A stretch of 34,803 nucleotides of DNA. It comes from Chloroflexota bacterium (lineage in GTDB: Bacteria; Chloroflexota; Dehalococcoidia; DSGV01). Both the position numbers and the translations under genes were made by a program. Location: contig JAJYLG010000029.1 in assembly GCA_021787985.1 (NCBI GenBank), positions 1 through 34,803 of the forward strand, read 5' to 3'. Of this stretch, positions 14,708 through 21,755 are shown piece by piece. Position 1 is the first letter of the stretch. Every line of letters begins with the position of its first letter. The notes under the pieces were generated by a model. The model ran no database searches, was not told the DNA's origin, and saw nothing but the letters and a program-made list of their open reading frames with translations.

Positions 14708-15841
14708 CTACGACGTGGTCACACCGATCAGCCTGCCGATGCCGAACGTCACGGCGGCCGCGACCGCGCCGGTGAGCACCTGGCGGGCCGCGCTGTACAG
14801 CGGGTGCCGCCCGTTGATCAGCGACAGGCCCAGCCCTACCACCGCGAGCGTCAACGCCGCCAGGCCGATGGCGGACACGAGCGCTACCGTCCCTGAGGTT
14901 ATCAGGTAGGGCACGACGGGCACGAACGCGCCCGAGGCGAACATCACCAGGCTGCTGAACGCGGCGAGCCACGGCGAGCCGAGCGCGGAGGGCTCGATCC
15001 CCAGCTCCTCGCGCGCGAGCGTCGCCAGGGCGGTCTCCTTGTTCTCCATCAGCCGGTGGGCGATGCGTACCGCCTCCTCGGCGGGCAGCCCCTTGGCGCG
15101 GTAGATCAGCGCGAGCTCCTGCTCCTCCTCGGCGGGCATCTCCTCCAGCTCCTCGCGTTCGAGCCCGATCTGGCGCTGGAACATCTCGCGCTGGGCGGTC
15201 ATGGAGATGTATTCGCCGATCGCCATGGAAAGCGAGCCGGCCAGCAGGCCCGAGACGCCCGCCAGCAGGATGAAGTGCCGGCTCGCATTGGCGCCGGCGA
15301 ACCCCATCACCAGGCTCACGTTGGATACCAGGCCGTCGTTGACGCCGAACACGGCAGCGCGCAAGCCACCGCCCTGGTCCATGCGGTGCCACCGCTCGCC
15401 GCGGAGGATGGTGTCCGGGCTCACCAGGGCGGCGAGCCAGGTCGCCACCTTGGCGTGGGTGCGCTCGTCGTGGGAGATGCCCGCGGCCTCGGGCTGCAGG
15501 GCGTACTTGTTCATGTCGGAGAGCTCGCCCACCTGGACGATCGGCAGCACGGACTTGGGGCCGAAGCGGCGGGCGAGCCAGCAGATGAGGCGGGTCTTCA
15601 GGCCGGGCCGCAGCTCGGGCACCGGTACATCGGCCTGGCGCAGCTTCTGACGCCACAGGTCGGCGTGGCGGTCCTCCTCGGCGGCGAGGTCGCGGAACAG
15701 CCCGGCGCGGTCCGAGTCCTTCTCAGCCTCGGCGAGCCCGCGGTACATGGCGGCGCCGTCGACCTCGCCCTGCAAGTTGCGGCGGTAGCGTTCGATATCG
15801 CGCTTGGTGACCGTGGGTGGATGCTGCGATTCGATGCTCAT
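14708..15841 (-). CDS. Ferritin-like (rubrerythrin) / VIT1-CCC1 fusion membrane protein
   Basis: The protein has 377 residues. Residues about 15-120 form a ferritin-like di-iron domain (NLQGEVDGAAMYRGLAEAE with Glu26, then DLAAEEDRHADLW with Glu55/56 and His59). The C-terminal half is a VIT1/CCC1 transporter domain (GLRAAVFGVNDGLVSNVSLVMGFAGA, SMAIGEYISMTAQREMFQRQI, then EELEEMPAEEEQEL and three hydrophobic helices). Such fusions export or store Fe2+/Mn2+, with the di-iron part as sensor or oxidase. A start at ATG 15841 has GGAGGAG before it. A hairpin lies upstream between it and tRNA-Ala. Confidence 0.9.
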   Translation of the reverse strand: MSIESQHPPTVTKRDIERYRRNLQGEVDGAAMYRGLAEAEKDSDRAGLFRDLAAEEDRHADLWRQKLRQADVPVPELRPGLKTRLICWLARRFGPKSVLPIVQVGELSDMNKYALQPEAAGISHDERTHAKVATWLAALVSPDTILRGERWHRMDQGGGLRAAVFGVNDGLVSNVSLVMGFAGANASRHFILLAGVSGLLAGSLSMAIGEYISMTAQREMFQRQIGLEREELEEMPAEEEQELALIYRAKGLPAEEAVRIAHRLMENKETALATLAREELGIEPSALGSPWLAAFSSLVMFASGAFVPVVPYLITSGTVALVSAIGLAALTLAVVGLGLSLINGRHPLYSAARQVLTGAVAAAVTFGIGRLIGVTTS

Positions 15842-15872
15842 GCGGCTCCTCCAGGCGGCCTGGAGACACAAC

Positions 15873-15893
15873 CGCCCGGGCGATACCCGGGCG
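15873..15893 (-). terminator. Hairpin between tRNA-Ala and the ferritin-like/VIT gene
   Basis: An 8-bp perfect stem (CGCCCGGG / CCCGGGCG) with a 5-nt loop lies just downstream of tRNA-Ala on the minus strand, followed by GGTTGTGTCT. It probably ends the tRNA transcript. It could instead be a leader structure of the VIT gene, which starts 32 bp further on. Confidence 0.5.
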
Positions 15894-15909
15894 CGTTATC
15901 GTCAACGGT

Positions 15910-15985
15910 TGGTGGAGATAGGGGGATTCGAACCCCCGACCTCTGCGATGCGAACGCAGCGCTCTCCCAATTGAGCTATATCCCC
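15910..15985 (-). tRNA. tRNA-Ala(CGC), CCA encoded
   Basis: On the minus strand the acceptor GGGGATA pairs with TATCTCC. This includes the G3-U70 wobble that identifies alanine tRNAs. The anticodon loop TTCGCAT gives CGC. The D- and T-arms are intact, the discriminator is A and CCA is encoded. Confidence 0.95.
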
Positions 15986-16026
15986 ACGACGGGCAAACTC
16001 AGTCTAGTAATCGCTCGCAGGGCGCG

Positions 16027-16518
16027 TCAATCGAGCCTGGACGGAAGGACGATCGCCAGGTCGCCGACGCGCACGACACCCGGCTCGAGCACGCGCGCGT
16101 AGACGCGGCTCCAGCCCGGGTGGAGCTTGTGGCTGATACGGTCAGACCGGCCGTCGGCGAAGCTCGCTTCGATCTTGTGGCAGGGCGTCGTGAAACGCGT
16201 GACTTCGAGCAGCACGTCACCGACGGCGAGCCTGACCCCGGGTCGGATGGCCTCCCAGTCGATGCCGCTGACGGTCAGGTTCTCGCCCACGTGGCCGGGC
16301 GCGAGCGTGTGACCCTCGGCGCGGAGCGCCTCGATGCGCTCCAGCGAGTAGATGCAGACGGCACGGTCGGGACCGCCGTGGTGCTCCGTGTCGGCGTGCT
16401 GGTCGCCAACCAGGCCGTCAGGCGTCACGTCCGCCTCGGGCACCGGGTGCTTGGGCAGGCCGCCGGCCGAGACGTTGATCGACTGCACCACGCCGTGCAC
16501 GAGAGCCCGGTCTTCCAC
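16027..16518 (-). CDS. MOSC-domain protein
   Basis: This 163-residue protein carries the MOSC domain (molybdenum cofactor sulfurase C-terminal family): VVQSINVSAGGLPKHPV, GLVGDQHADTEHHGGPDRAVCIYSLE, GHVGENLTVSGIDW, LAVGDVLLEVTRFTTPCHKIEASF with the family's conserved Cys, and VGDLAIVL at the end. Relatives transfer or bind sulfur or molybdenum cofactor and detoxify N-hydroxylated compounds (YiiM type). I choose GTG 16518 because GAGGAG lies 9 nt upstream on the minus strand; the frame further upstream is Arg/Pro-rich and unlike the family. It is cytoplasmic and possibly downstream of the membrane protein gene. Confidence 0.88.
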   Translation of the reverse strand: MEDRALVHGVVQSINVSAGGLPKHPVPEADVTPDGLVGDQHADTEHHGGPDRAVCIYSLERIEALRAEGHTLAPGHVGENLTVSGIDWEAIRPGVRLAVGDVLLEVTRFTTPCHKIEASFADGRSDRISHKLHPGWSRVYARVLEPGVVRVGDLAIVLPSRLD

Positions 16519-16542
16519 GGTCGTATTCTCCTCTTCGGACGG

Positions 16543-16578
16543 GTCCGCCGCAGGCCTGCCTGCTGCAGGCAGGCGGAC
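16543..16578. terminator. Strong inverted repeat between two minus-strand genes
   Basis: The inner part, 16554-16574, is a perfect 10-bp inverted repeat around a single T. Flanking GTCCGCC (16543-16549) and GGCGGAC (16572-16578) offer an alternative outer pairing. It lies between the stop of the membrane protein gene (16632) and the MOSC start (16518). No T-run follows, so it may be a regulatory hairpin or a dimer binding site rather than a terminator. Confidence 0.4.
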
Positions 16579-16631
16579 CTCGGCTGCTCCCCACCCTACC
16601 CGATCGAGCCGGGAGGCCGCGCGGCCCTGCG

Positions 16632-18161
16632 TCACCGCACGAGCAGCCGATAGGGACCGAAGTCACCGGCCACGCGATAGTGGGTCGTCAGGTAGTCGTC
16701 GAGCAGGGTGCTGCCCGCCAGGCGCGAGGCGTTGGGCTCGACGGGCTGGGGAGCGGTCCACAGCACCACCAGCCGGCAGTGCTGGAGGTCGCGGACGATG
16801 GCGCGCTGGACGCTTGCCCGATCGGTAAGGCCGGGTGCGAACTCCAGGTACCGTGTCGCCGGCGGCAAGCCGATCCACCAGTAGAGGAAGGTCGGGCCGG
16901 AGATGGTGCGCGACGCGTGGGAGGCGAGCCCCACGTAGAGCGTGTCTCCCGGCCCGGCGCGAGCGCGGACGGCATCGCGGAGGGCGTCGAGCGTCGCGAC
17001 GTCCGGGCGGCTGGCCATCGGCAGCCAGTGCGCGCCGGCAGGCGACCGGAAGCGGGCGAACCCGTGGATGAGAGCAAGGCCGTCACCGGCGTAGCCCAGC
17101 GGGCGGGCCGGCCGCGTGAACGGGGATGCGGTCAGCGCGAGGAGGGCAAGGCCCGCTCCGGCGGTCGATGCCGCGAACGGCACTGCGAGCGGACGGCGGC
17201 CGCGTCGGCCGAAGGCCAATCGGCCGGCGAGGATCGCCGCGGGCAGCGCGCCGCTGAAGAAGTGCTGCCAGTCGGCGCGCTGGAGCACCTGGGCGGCCGC
17301 CACGAGGGAGACCGCCGTCAGCAGCGGCACGGCCTCGTCGGTTGTGGCGCGCCGCAGCGAGCGCGTCAGGCCGAGCGCCACGGCCGCGGCGGCGGCGAGC
17401 GCCAGCGGCAGGTAGCGAGCGTCGAGCAGCAGCTCGCTCAGCGGCAGGCGGCGGCCTGGGCTGATGCGGAGTATCGGATCGATGAACGTGTCGCGCCAGA
17501 AGGCCATGCCGAACGCCAGCGTGCTGGCCGCGAGCACGGCCGCCGCGCCCAGCAGGAAGCACGCCAGGTCGCCCGCCGCGCGGCGGAACGCCGCTGGCTC
17601 GTCACGGCGCAGCCATGCGCGGAGCGCCAGGCCGAGCGCGCCCGCCGGGAACGCCTCGAGGCGCATGAGCCCGGCAGCGAGAAGCAGCGCGATCGCCAGG
17701 GCACGTGCCGGCAGGGTGTCGCGCAGGACGAGCACCGCGCAGACGAAGCAGAGGACGGCGGCCGGGTAGGTGAACGCCCCTGGCCCGGTGCCGAACACCA
17801 GCAGCGCGAACGCGAACGCCCACAGCGGGCTCGGCCGGCCGCGCGGGGACACCAGCACCGTGGCGACGACGACGATCGCCAGGTGCAGCACGAACGCGGC
17901 GACACGCTCGGCGAGCAGCGAGGCTCCCGCCGCGTACCAGGGCGCCAGGTAGAGCAGGATCCCGGGCGGATACGACATCCAGAAGGAGCGGTACGGCAGA
18001 TGGCCGTGGAGCAGGCGCTCCGGATAGACGAGCAGCAGACCTTCGTCCATCGGCCAGAGGCCATAGACGATCGCCAGGGACCACAGGAGCAGGGCGGGAA
18101 GGGCGAGGGCGGCGACCCACCAGAGCGCGGACCGCAGACGGGCGCGCCGGCCGTCGGTCAC
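16632..18161 (-). CDS. Polytopic membrane protein, GT-C glycosyltransferase-like
   Basis: This protein of about 509 residues has at least ten hydrophobic segments and a C-terminal soluble domain of about 140 residues. After the first helix it has the loop GLWPMDEGLLLVYPERLLHGHLPYRSFWMSYPPGILLYLAPW. The acidic pair after helix 1 and the following Tyr/Pro pattern are typical of the GT-C fold (dolichyl/polyprenyl-phosphate sugar users, such as the PMT or ArnT groups). The C-terminal part (GDTLYVGLASHASRTISGPTFLYWWIGLPPATRYLEF) resembles the extracytoplasmic domain of such enzymes. Substrate is unknown. The GTG at 18161 fits the first helix best, but no ribosome site is seen. Its first codons are part of a 43-bp direct repeat. 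Confidence 0.78.
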   Translation of the reverse strand: MTDGRRARLRSALWWVAALALPALLLWSLAIVYGLWPMDEGLLLVYPERLLHGHLPYRSFWMSYPPGILLYLAPWYAAGASLLAERVAAFVLHLAIVVVATVLVSPRGRPSPLWAFAFALLVFGTGPGAFTYPAAVLCFVCAVLVLRDTLPARALAIALLLAAGLMRLEAFPAGALGLALRAWLRRDEPAAFRRAAGDLACFLLGAAAVLAASTLAFGMAFWRDTFIDPILRISPGRRLPLSELLLDARYLPLALAAAAAVALGLTRSLRRATTDEAVPLLTAVSLVAAAQVLQRADWQHFFSGALPAAILAGRLAFGRRGRRPLAVPFAASTAGAGLALLALTASPFTRPARPLGYAGDGLALIHGFARFRSPAGAHWLPMASRPDVATLDALRDAVRARAGPGDTLYVGLASHASRTISGPTFLYWWIGLPPATRYLEFAPGLTDRASVQRAIVRDLQHCRLVVLWTAPQPVEPNASRLAGSTLLDDYLTTHYRVAGDFGPYRLLVR

Positions 18162-18167
18162 GGGTTC
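18125..18167. repeat. 43-bp direct repeat, left copy
   Basis: This segment matches 21222-21264 at 41 of 43 positions in the same orientation. The left copy covers the first codons and start of the GT-C-like gene. The two copies bracket the toxin-antitoxin-rich segment of about 3.05 kb. Confidence 0.8.
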
Positions 18168-18333
18168 AGACGATGCAGGTGGTGGTCCGAGCACGTGGCC
18201 GTATGGCCCTTCAGGCACTGGCAGGAGGGCAGGTCGGCGGGCTGGCGCGAGGAGAAGACGACAGGCGCTACCCACCGCGGGCGGATGCCTGCCCCCGCGA
18301 ACTGGCAGGGGGTGGCTGGGCGCGCGGCCATAG

Positions 18334-18732
18334 CTACGGCTCGCCGAGCACCTCGACGTGGCAGAGGAGTCCTCGCACCCGTCCGAGGCGCTCGTCGGTG
18401 GTGATCAGGGTGGCGCGCAGTGCTTCGGCCAACGCGACGTACATCGCGTCCCAGCCGCGGACGTTCAGGCGGAGCTCCCACGCGCGCTCAAGGAGGTCGC
18501 GGTGGCCGAAGCGCTCACCCGGCCAGTCCCGGAGGTCCTCGACCGCCTGGTCCGCGGCGGTGGAGTCGAGACGGCCCAGGAGCCGATCTCGGCGGATGAT
18601 GTTCAAGACTTCGACATCGACAACGTGGGGCGCCGCGTGGTCCATGTCCGCGGCGAGGCGATCACGGATCCGCTCGGCGCGAGCCGTCCCTGCCACCACC
18701 TCGTAGATGCAGGACGCGTCAACGACCAGCAT
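18334..18732 (-). CDS. VapC-like PIN-domain toxin
   Basis: This 132-residue PIN nuclease starts MLVVDASCIYEVV (first acidic Asp, and a Glu in the following helix). A central VDVEVLNIIRRD holds the conserved Glu, and RGWDAMYVALAEAL and ITTDERL supply the last two acidic positions. The four-acid Mg2+ site therefore looks intact. VapC toxins cut tRNA or rRNA and are neutralised by the cognate antitoxin. The start overlaps the end of the upstream antitoxin gene by 14 bp, giving the classical antitoxin-first VapBC order on the minus strand. Confidence 0.92.
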   Translation of the reverse strand: MLVVDASCIYEVVAGTARAERIRDRLAADMDHAAPHVVDVEVLNIIRRDRLLGRLDSTAADQAVEDLRDWPGERFGHRDLLERAWELRLNVRGWDAMYVALAEALRATLITTDERLGRVRGLLCHVEVLGEP

Positions 18733-18964
18733 CCGGCCACGGACCGCGCAGCTCGTCCAACGCCTCGGTCACCTCTGCTCTCGTGATCGCGCTCCGCCGG
18801 CGCCGGGTCCTTGCCAGCCACTCCTCGACGCTGGGTCGAGCGGCCAGTCGGGCCGCCTCCCGGCGCAGCAGCTCGGGCACGGTGATGCCGGCCGCGGCAG
18901 CGTGGCGCTGAAGCGACGCGTACACCTCGTCATCGATCTCGCGGATCTGCACGGTCTTAGGCAC
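18719..18964 (-). CDS. VapB/FitA-like ribbon-helix-helix antitoxin
   Basis: This 81-residue protein begins MPKTVQIREIDDEVYASLQRHAAAAGITVPELLRREAARLA. This is an N-terminal ribbon-helix-helix DNA-binding unit of the FitA/VapB type. The tail (RPSVEEWLARTRRRRSAITRAEVTEALDELRG) would wrap the PIN toxin. It starts with GTG at 18964 and has no ribosome site, so the mRNA is probably leaderless or nearly so. The upstream inverted repeat is a likely autoregulatory operator. Confidence 0.88.
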   Translation of the reverse strand: MPKTVQIREIDDEVYASLQRHAAAAGITVPELLRREAARLAARPSVEEWLARTRRRRSAITRAEVTEALDELRGPWPDAGR

Positions 18965-18965
18965 G

Positions 18966-18985
18966 GACGCATGTTATCATGCATC
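18966..18985 (-). promoter_or_regulatory. Likely vapBC operator overlapping the -10 region
   Basis: The inverted repeat GCATG-N4-CATGC (18969-18982) begins 5 bp upstream of the antitoxin GTG and has an AT-rich centre (ATAA on the minus strand). TGATAA or GATAAC could be the -10 box, placing the transcription start at or next to the GTG. Autorepression by the ribbon-helix-helix antitoxin is the family norm. Confidence 0.5.
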
Positions 18986-19439
18986 GGCGCATGATGGCCC
19001 CATCGTCGGTCGCTGCCGTGACCGGGAGATGCGACCTGCGCCCCTGTGCCGGCTCCCGGATGTCGGCCGGCGTCGCCGCGTAGCTCTCCTCTGGCCGGAG
19101 CCGGCCACGAATGGACCGTAACAGGTAGACCGTGGCTGTGGCATGGGTGCCAACAACGGCGACCACCAGGTCGCCCCCGGATTGGCCGGCAGAGCCGCTC
19201 GGCTCTTGGGCGAAGGAGGCCTGGCAGCCCGGGGCCCGCTCCCCGAACGAGCGACCGCGCCTCACCCTCTGTCCGCGTTCTTCGTCGTGTGCGGCCCTGT
19301 GGACATGGTCCTCGCGATGATCCCTGACCCGCCTGGCCTCGGTCGAACAATACGGATGCTGCCCGGATCAGGTCGGACCCACCGGGCGCAGCACTCCGAG
19401 TAGCAAGGGCATTATCCCAGCGCTGTATGGGCGCGCTAG
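18986..19439. other. Non-coding interval between two toxin-antitoxin-type modules
   Basis: These ~450 bp carry short open frames on both strands but none with family features or plausible codon patterns. No tRNA, hairpin cluster or insertion sequence remnant was recognised. Confidence 0.5.
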
Positions 19440-19468
19440 TTGCACGTACGTACTTGCGATGCCATGAT
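19440..19468 (+). promoter_or_regulatory. Promoter of the 19475 gene, probably leaderless
   Basis: TTGCAC (19440-19445) and CATGAT (19463-19468) are separated by 17 bp. The expected transcription start coincides with the ATG at 19475, and no ribosome site precedes that ATG. Confidence 0.5.
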
Positions 19469-19474
19469 ATGGGC

Positions 19475-20125
19475 ATGGAACACGGCCAGCAGACACCGAC
19501 GACATCCCCCGAGCCCGACCTTCAAATGAGCGGCACTGCTGAAGGCTTGTTGGCCTTTCTCGACTGGGCGAGCCGAACCGGCGAGCTCAGCGCCAACACC
19601 ACGGCGGCGTACAAGACGGCGGTGACGCGGGTTCTCGAGATCGACGGGGAGTCGTGGCGGAGCAGGAACGTCCGAGAGCTGGACGTTGCCCGCCAGATGG
19701 ACCGTTTCGCCCGAGTTCGGGGCAGCCGATACAATCCTGCGAGCATCCAGGCGTACGGAAATCGCCTCAGCGCGGCCGTCGCCCAATATCTAAGATATCT
19801 CGCGGATCCGGCGGGGTTCCGGGCGGGGCAAGCGAACGTCGCACGTGCCAAGTCCTCAGGCCGGCCACGGGTCGCCCGAGTCGGCAAAGCGCCGAGCAGC
19901 CCGGATCGAGCGAGCCGAGCAGGGACGGTGCCTATGTCCGGCGACCCGTCGGTGCCTACCGACCTCGTGCAGTACCCCTTCCCTCTCCGGGCAGGGGTCA
20001 TGGCGTACCTGTCGCTCCCCAGGGACCTTCAACGCGGCGAGGCGCAGCGAATCGCGGCATTCGTCGCCAGCCTGGCGATCGATCCTGTCGCGGAGAGCGA
20101 AGCCGGGGGGCAGGAAGGTCACTAA
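19475..20125 (+). CDS. Integrase N-terminal (SAM-like) domain protein without catalytic domain
   Basis: From ATG 19475 the protein has 216 residues. Residues about 17-110 resemble the core-binding SAM-like domain of tyrosine recombinases (GLLAFLDWASRTGELSANTTAAYKTAVTRVLEIDG..WRSRNVRELDVARQMDRFAR.., then ASIQAYGNRLSAAVAQYLRYLADP). The catalytic R-K-H-R-H-Y domain is absent. A basic linker leads to a small C-terminal module, YPFPLRAGVMAYLSLPRDLQRGEAQRIAAFVASLA. It is therefore likely a DNA-binding protein derived from, or sharing a fold with, an integrase domain. Its stop overlaps the start of the toxin-like gene by 1 nt (TAATG). It could be the regulator or antitoxin of that gene; this is inference. 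Confidence 0.7.
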   Translation: MEHGQQTPTTSPEPDLQMSGTAEGLLAFLDWASRTGELSANTTAAYKTAVTRVLEIDGESWRSRNVRELDVARQMDRFARVRGSRYNPASIQAYGNRLSAAVAQYLRYLADPAGFRAGQANVARAKSSGRPRVARVGKAPSSPDRASRAGTVPMSGDPSVPTDLVQYPFPLRAGVMAYLSLPRDLQRGEAQRIAAFVASLAIDPVAESEAGGQEGH

Positions 20126-20556
20126 TGTCTCCTGCGGGAGGCGGGCCTGCACCCTGGCGGATCCACTTCTTTCAGCGTCATCGCGACGACGATGCCTCCA
20201 CCGCCGTCCCGGCGCGGGACTTTCTGGACTCACTGCCACCCAAGATTGCGGCGGAGTTCCAGGCCGTCCTTGATGCCGTCGCCGCGGCGCCGCCACCCGC
20301 CTTCTCCGGGGGCGGGAAGTGGGAGGCCATGCACGGGGACATGGGTGGCATCTACGAAGTGCGCATTAGCTCGGCAGGCGCCAATCACCGCCTGTCTTGC
20401 CTGCTGGTTCACGGGTCCGGACGCCTCAGCGGGCCAAGCATAATCTGCCTTGGTGGCTTCAAGAAGCCGCCCCGGTCGGCGGCTCATCGGCGCGAGTATC
20501 TCCGGATCAGGCAGTACGCCGACGAGTTCCGGAAGCACGAAGGGGTGCTTGGATAG
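20125..20556 (+). CDS. HigB/Gp49-like (RelE-superfamily) toxin-like protein
   Basis: This 143-residue protein fits the phage-derived Gp49/HigB (DUF891) group of RelE-like mRNA interferases: WRIHFFQRHRDDDASTAVPARDFLDSLPPKIAAEFQAVLDAVAAAPP, then KWEAMHGDMGGIYEVRISSAGANHRLSCLLVHG, ICLGGFKKPPRSAAHRREYLRIRQYADEF. The YEVRI strand, the GFKKP turn and the basic C-terminal helix are the family signature. The active centre is formed by basic residues in these segments. It begins at the stop of the integrase-like gene, and its last 50 bp overlap the convergent XRE gene. Confidence 0.83.
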   Translation: MSPAGGGPAPWRIHFFQRHRDDDASTAVPARDFLDSLPPKIAAEFQAVLDAVAAAPPPAFSGGGKWEAMHGDMGGIYEVRISSAGANHRLSCLLVHGSGRLSGPSIICLGGFKKPPRSAAHRREYLRIRQYADEFRKHEGVLG

Positions 20557-20905
20557 AAGCAGGGGAATCCGGGGCGCCGATGTCCAACATTGAACCTTGC
20601 GGCGCCATTTGAGCTGATGCGGTGCAGAAGCGCAAGTCCAGTGCGTCCGCGATCGCGACCAGGGTTGTGAGCGTCGGGTTCTTGTGCTGCTGCGAGAACA
20701 GTCGGCGAACGACCGCCGGAGGCATGTCCGCTCGGCGGGCCAGCTCTGCCTTGCTCATCCCCAACTCCTGCCGACGAGCATCAAGGGAGCGCACCACATC
20801 GTCAAACATCCCGATCCGACGCGAGGCGGCCTCATACGCCCGCTCGTAGGCGGGATCCGACCTGCGCTGGGCCAGGTATTGCTCGGCCGCGGTCCTGGGC
20901 CTCAT
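20507..20905 (-). CDS. XRE-family helix-turn-helix protein, HigA-like
   Basis: This 132-residue protein has an N-terminal helical lead-in (AAEQYLAQRRSDPAYERAYEAASRRIGMFDDVVRSLDARRQELG), then the XRE HTH (MSKAELARRADMPPAVVRRLFSQQHKNPTLTTLVAIADALDLRF) and a Pro-rich tail. This layout is common in antitoxins of Gp49/RelE toxins. Unusually, the gene faces the toxin-like gene tail to tail and overlaps it by 50 bp instead of sharing its operon. Upstream of the ATG there is no ribosome site; TACACT a short distance upstream could be a -10 of a leaderless transcript. Confidence 0.85.
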   Translation of the reverse strand: MRPRTAAEQYLAQRRSDPAYERAYEAASRRIGMFDDVVRSLDARRQELGMSKAELARRADMPPAVVRRLFSQQHKNPTLTTLVAIADALDLRFCTASAQMAPQGSMLDIGAPDSPASIQAPLRASGTRRRTA

Positions 20906-21276
20906 GGAGGGAGTGTAACATTCATGCTACGCCCGCGCCAGAGCCAAGGGCGAGCCAGGCGGGCAGCCTGTCCCGGCAGCCACTTCTCGGTTCGCCCGCC
21001 AAGGCGCCACCGTCGTCAGCGTCGAACGTCGGACGCGGCGGTGGTGCGCGACAAGTGGGCCAGGCACGTCGGCCTGGACGGCCTCAGCTTTGACGCTACT
21101 GGCCGCGGCGCGCGGGTGCTTGCCGAGGGCCGCTTCTGCCGCTATCTGTCATCGGTGGGCGGCCTGCGGGGCTGCGCGTCATGTGGTGTCGCTCGCTGCC
21201 GCAGACCGCCAAGGCCCCGCCGCGCGGACCGCAGACGGGCGCGCCGGCCGCTGGTCACGGGTTCGGGGGGTAGGGT
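20906..21276. other. Non-coding interval ending in the right direct repeat
   Basis: These 371 bp between the XRE gene and tRNA-Val hold the right copy of the 43-bp repeat and no supported gene. A short plus-strand stretch (RQGATVVSVER) resembles nucleotide- or CoA-enzyme fragments, but it is too short to call. Confidence 0.5.
21222..21264. repeat. 43-bp direct repeat, right copy, next to tRNA-Val
   Basis: It is 41/43 identical to 18125-18167 in direct orientation. It lies 12 bp from the encoded CCA of tRNA-Val(TAC). In the left copy the same sequence is the 5' end of the GT-C-like gene, so this one looks like a displaced fragment of that gene. Confidence 0.8.
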
Positions 21277-21353
21277 TGGTGGGCGATAGAGGACTCGAAC
21301 CTCTGACTCCGTGGGTGTAAACCACGTGCTCTGGCCAACTGAGCTAATCGCCC
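21277..21353 (-). tRNA. tRNA-Val(TAC), CCA encoded
   Basis: On the minus strand the acceptor GGGCGAT pairs with ATCGCCC. The anticodon stem CGTGG/CCACG encloses TTTACAC (anticodon TAC), and the T-arm AGAGG-TTCGAGT-CCTCT is intact. The discriminator is A, with CCA encoded. Confidence 0.95.
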
Positions 21354-21357
21354 ACGG

Positions 21358-21654
21358 CTAGACGCCGCCGCGGACGAAGGGCCAGCCCGGACCCACGCCC
21401 GAGAAGGGGCCCGCCGCGCTGTTCTCGTCCTCGACGGAGTGGTCGGCGCCGTTCCAGTCCTCGCGGCGGAACTTGCGGCCGAGGAATCGCTCCAGCGAGC
21501 GGACGGAGATCTCCAGCGGCCTGCCGTCGGTGGACTCGCGGGCCTCGAGTTTCCCTTCCCGGACCCAGCCGGTCACCGCCGCGACGTCAGCCAGGAGTCG
21601 GCCGGCCGCCCGGTAGATGCTCACCCACTCGTCGCGCTGCGTTTCCTGGCGCAT
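21358..21654 (-). CDS. Small excisionase/MerR-type HTH protein
   Basis: This 98-residue protein carries EWVSIYRAAGRLLADVAAVTGWVREGKLEARESTDGRPLEISVRSLERFLGRK. This follows the winged HTH_17/excisionase pattern: a helix, the turn, a recognition helix ending in W-V-R-E-G-K-L, a wing, then a strand. The C-terminal 40 residues are acidic/Gly-Pro-rich and probably disordered. It starts 5 bp from tRNA-Val. It may be a recombination directionality factor left by an element that used this tRNA, or a small cytoplasmic regulator. Confidence 0.7.
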   Translation of the reverse strand: MRQETQRDEWVSIYRAAGRLLADVAAVTGWVREGKLEARESTDGRPLEISVRSLERFLGRKFRREDWNGADHSVEDENSAAGPFSGVGPGWPFVRGGV

Positions 21655-21755
21655 CCGTCACGTCACCCGCAGTCTGAGCCGCTTCCTCCGCCGGGAGGAT
21701 GGGCGGCCCGAGCGGATCATACACGGGCTCGACGCCGTTAGACGAGGGATGGCCG

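Noticed and set aside
16680-18404. 574-residue plus-strand frame opposite the membrane protein
   Set aside because: Repetitive Arg/Gly/Glu-rich antisense text without structure; the minus-strand frame has transmembrane helices and a GT-C loop.
20960-21220. Possible CoA-transferase or methyltransferase fragment
   Set aside because: A short stretch (RQGATVVSVER) is suggestive, but it is only about ten residues and the frame loses similarity at once.
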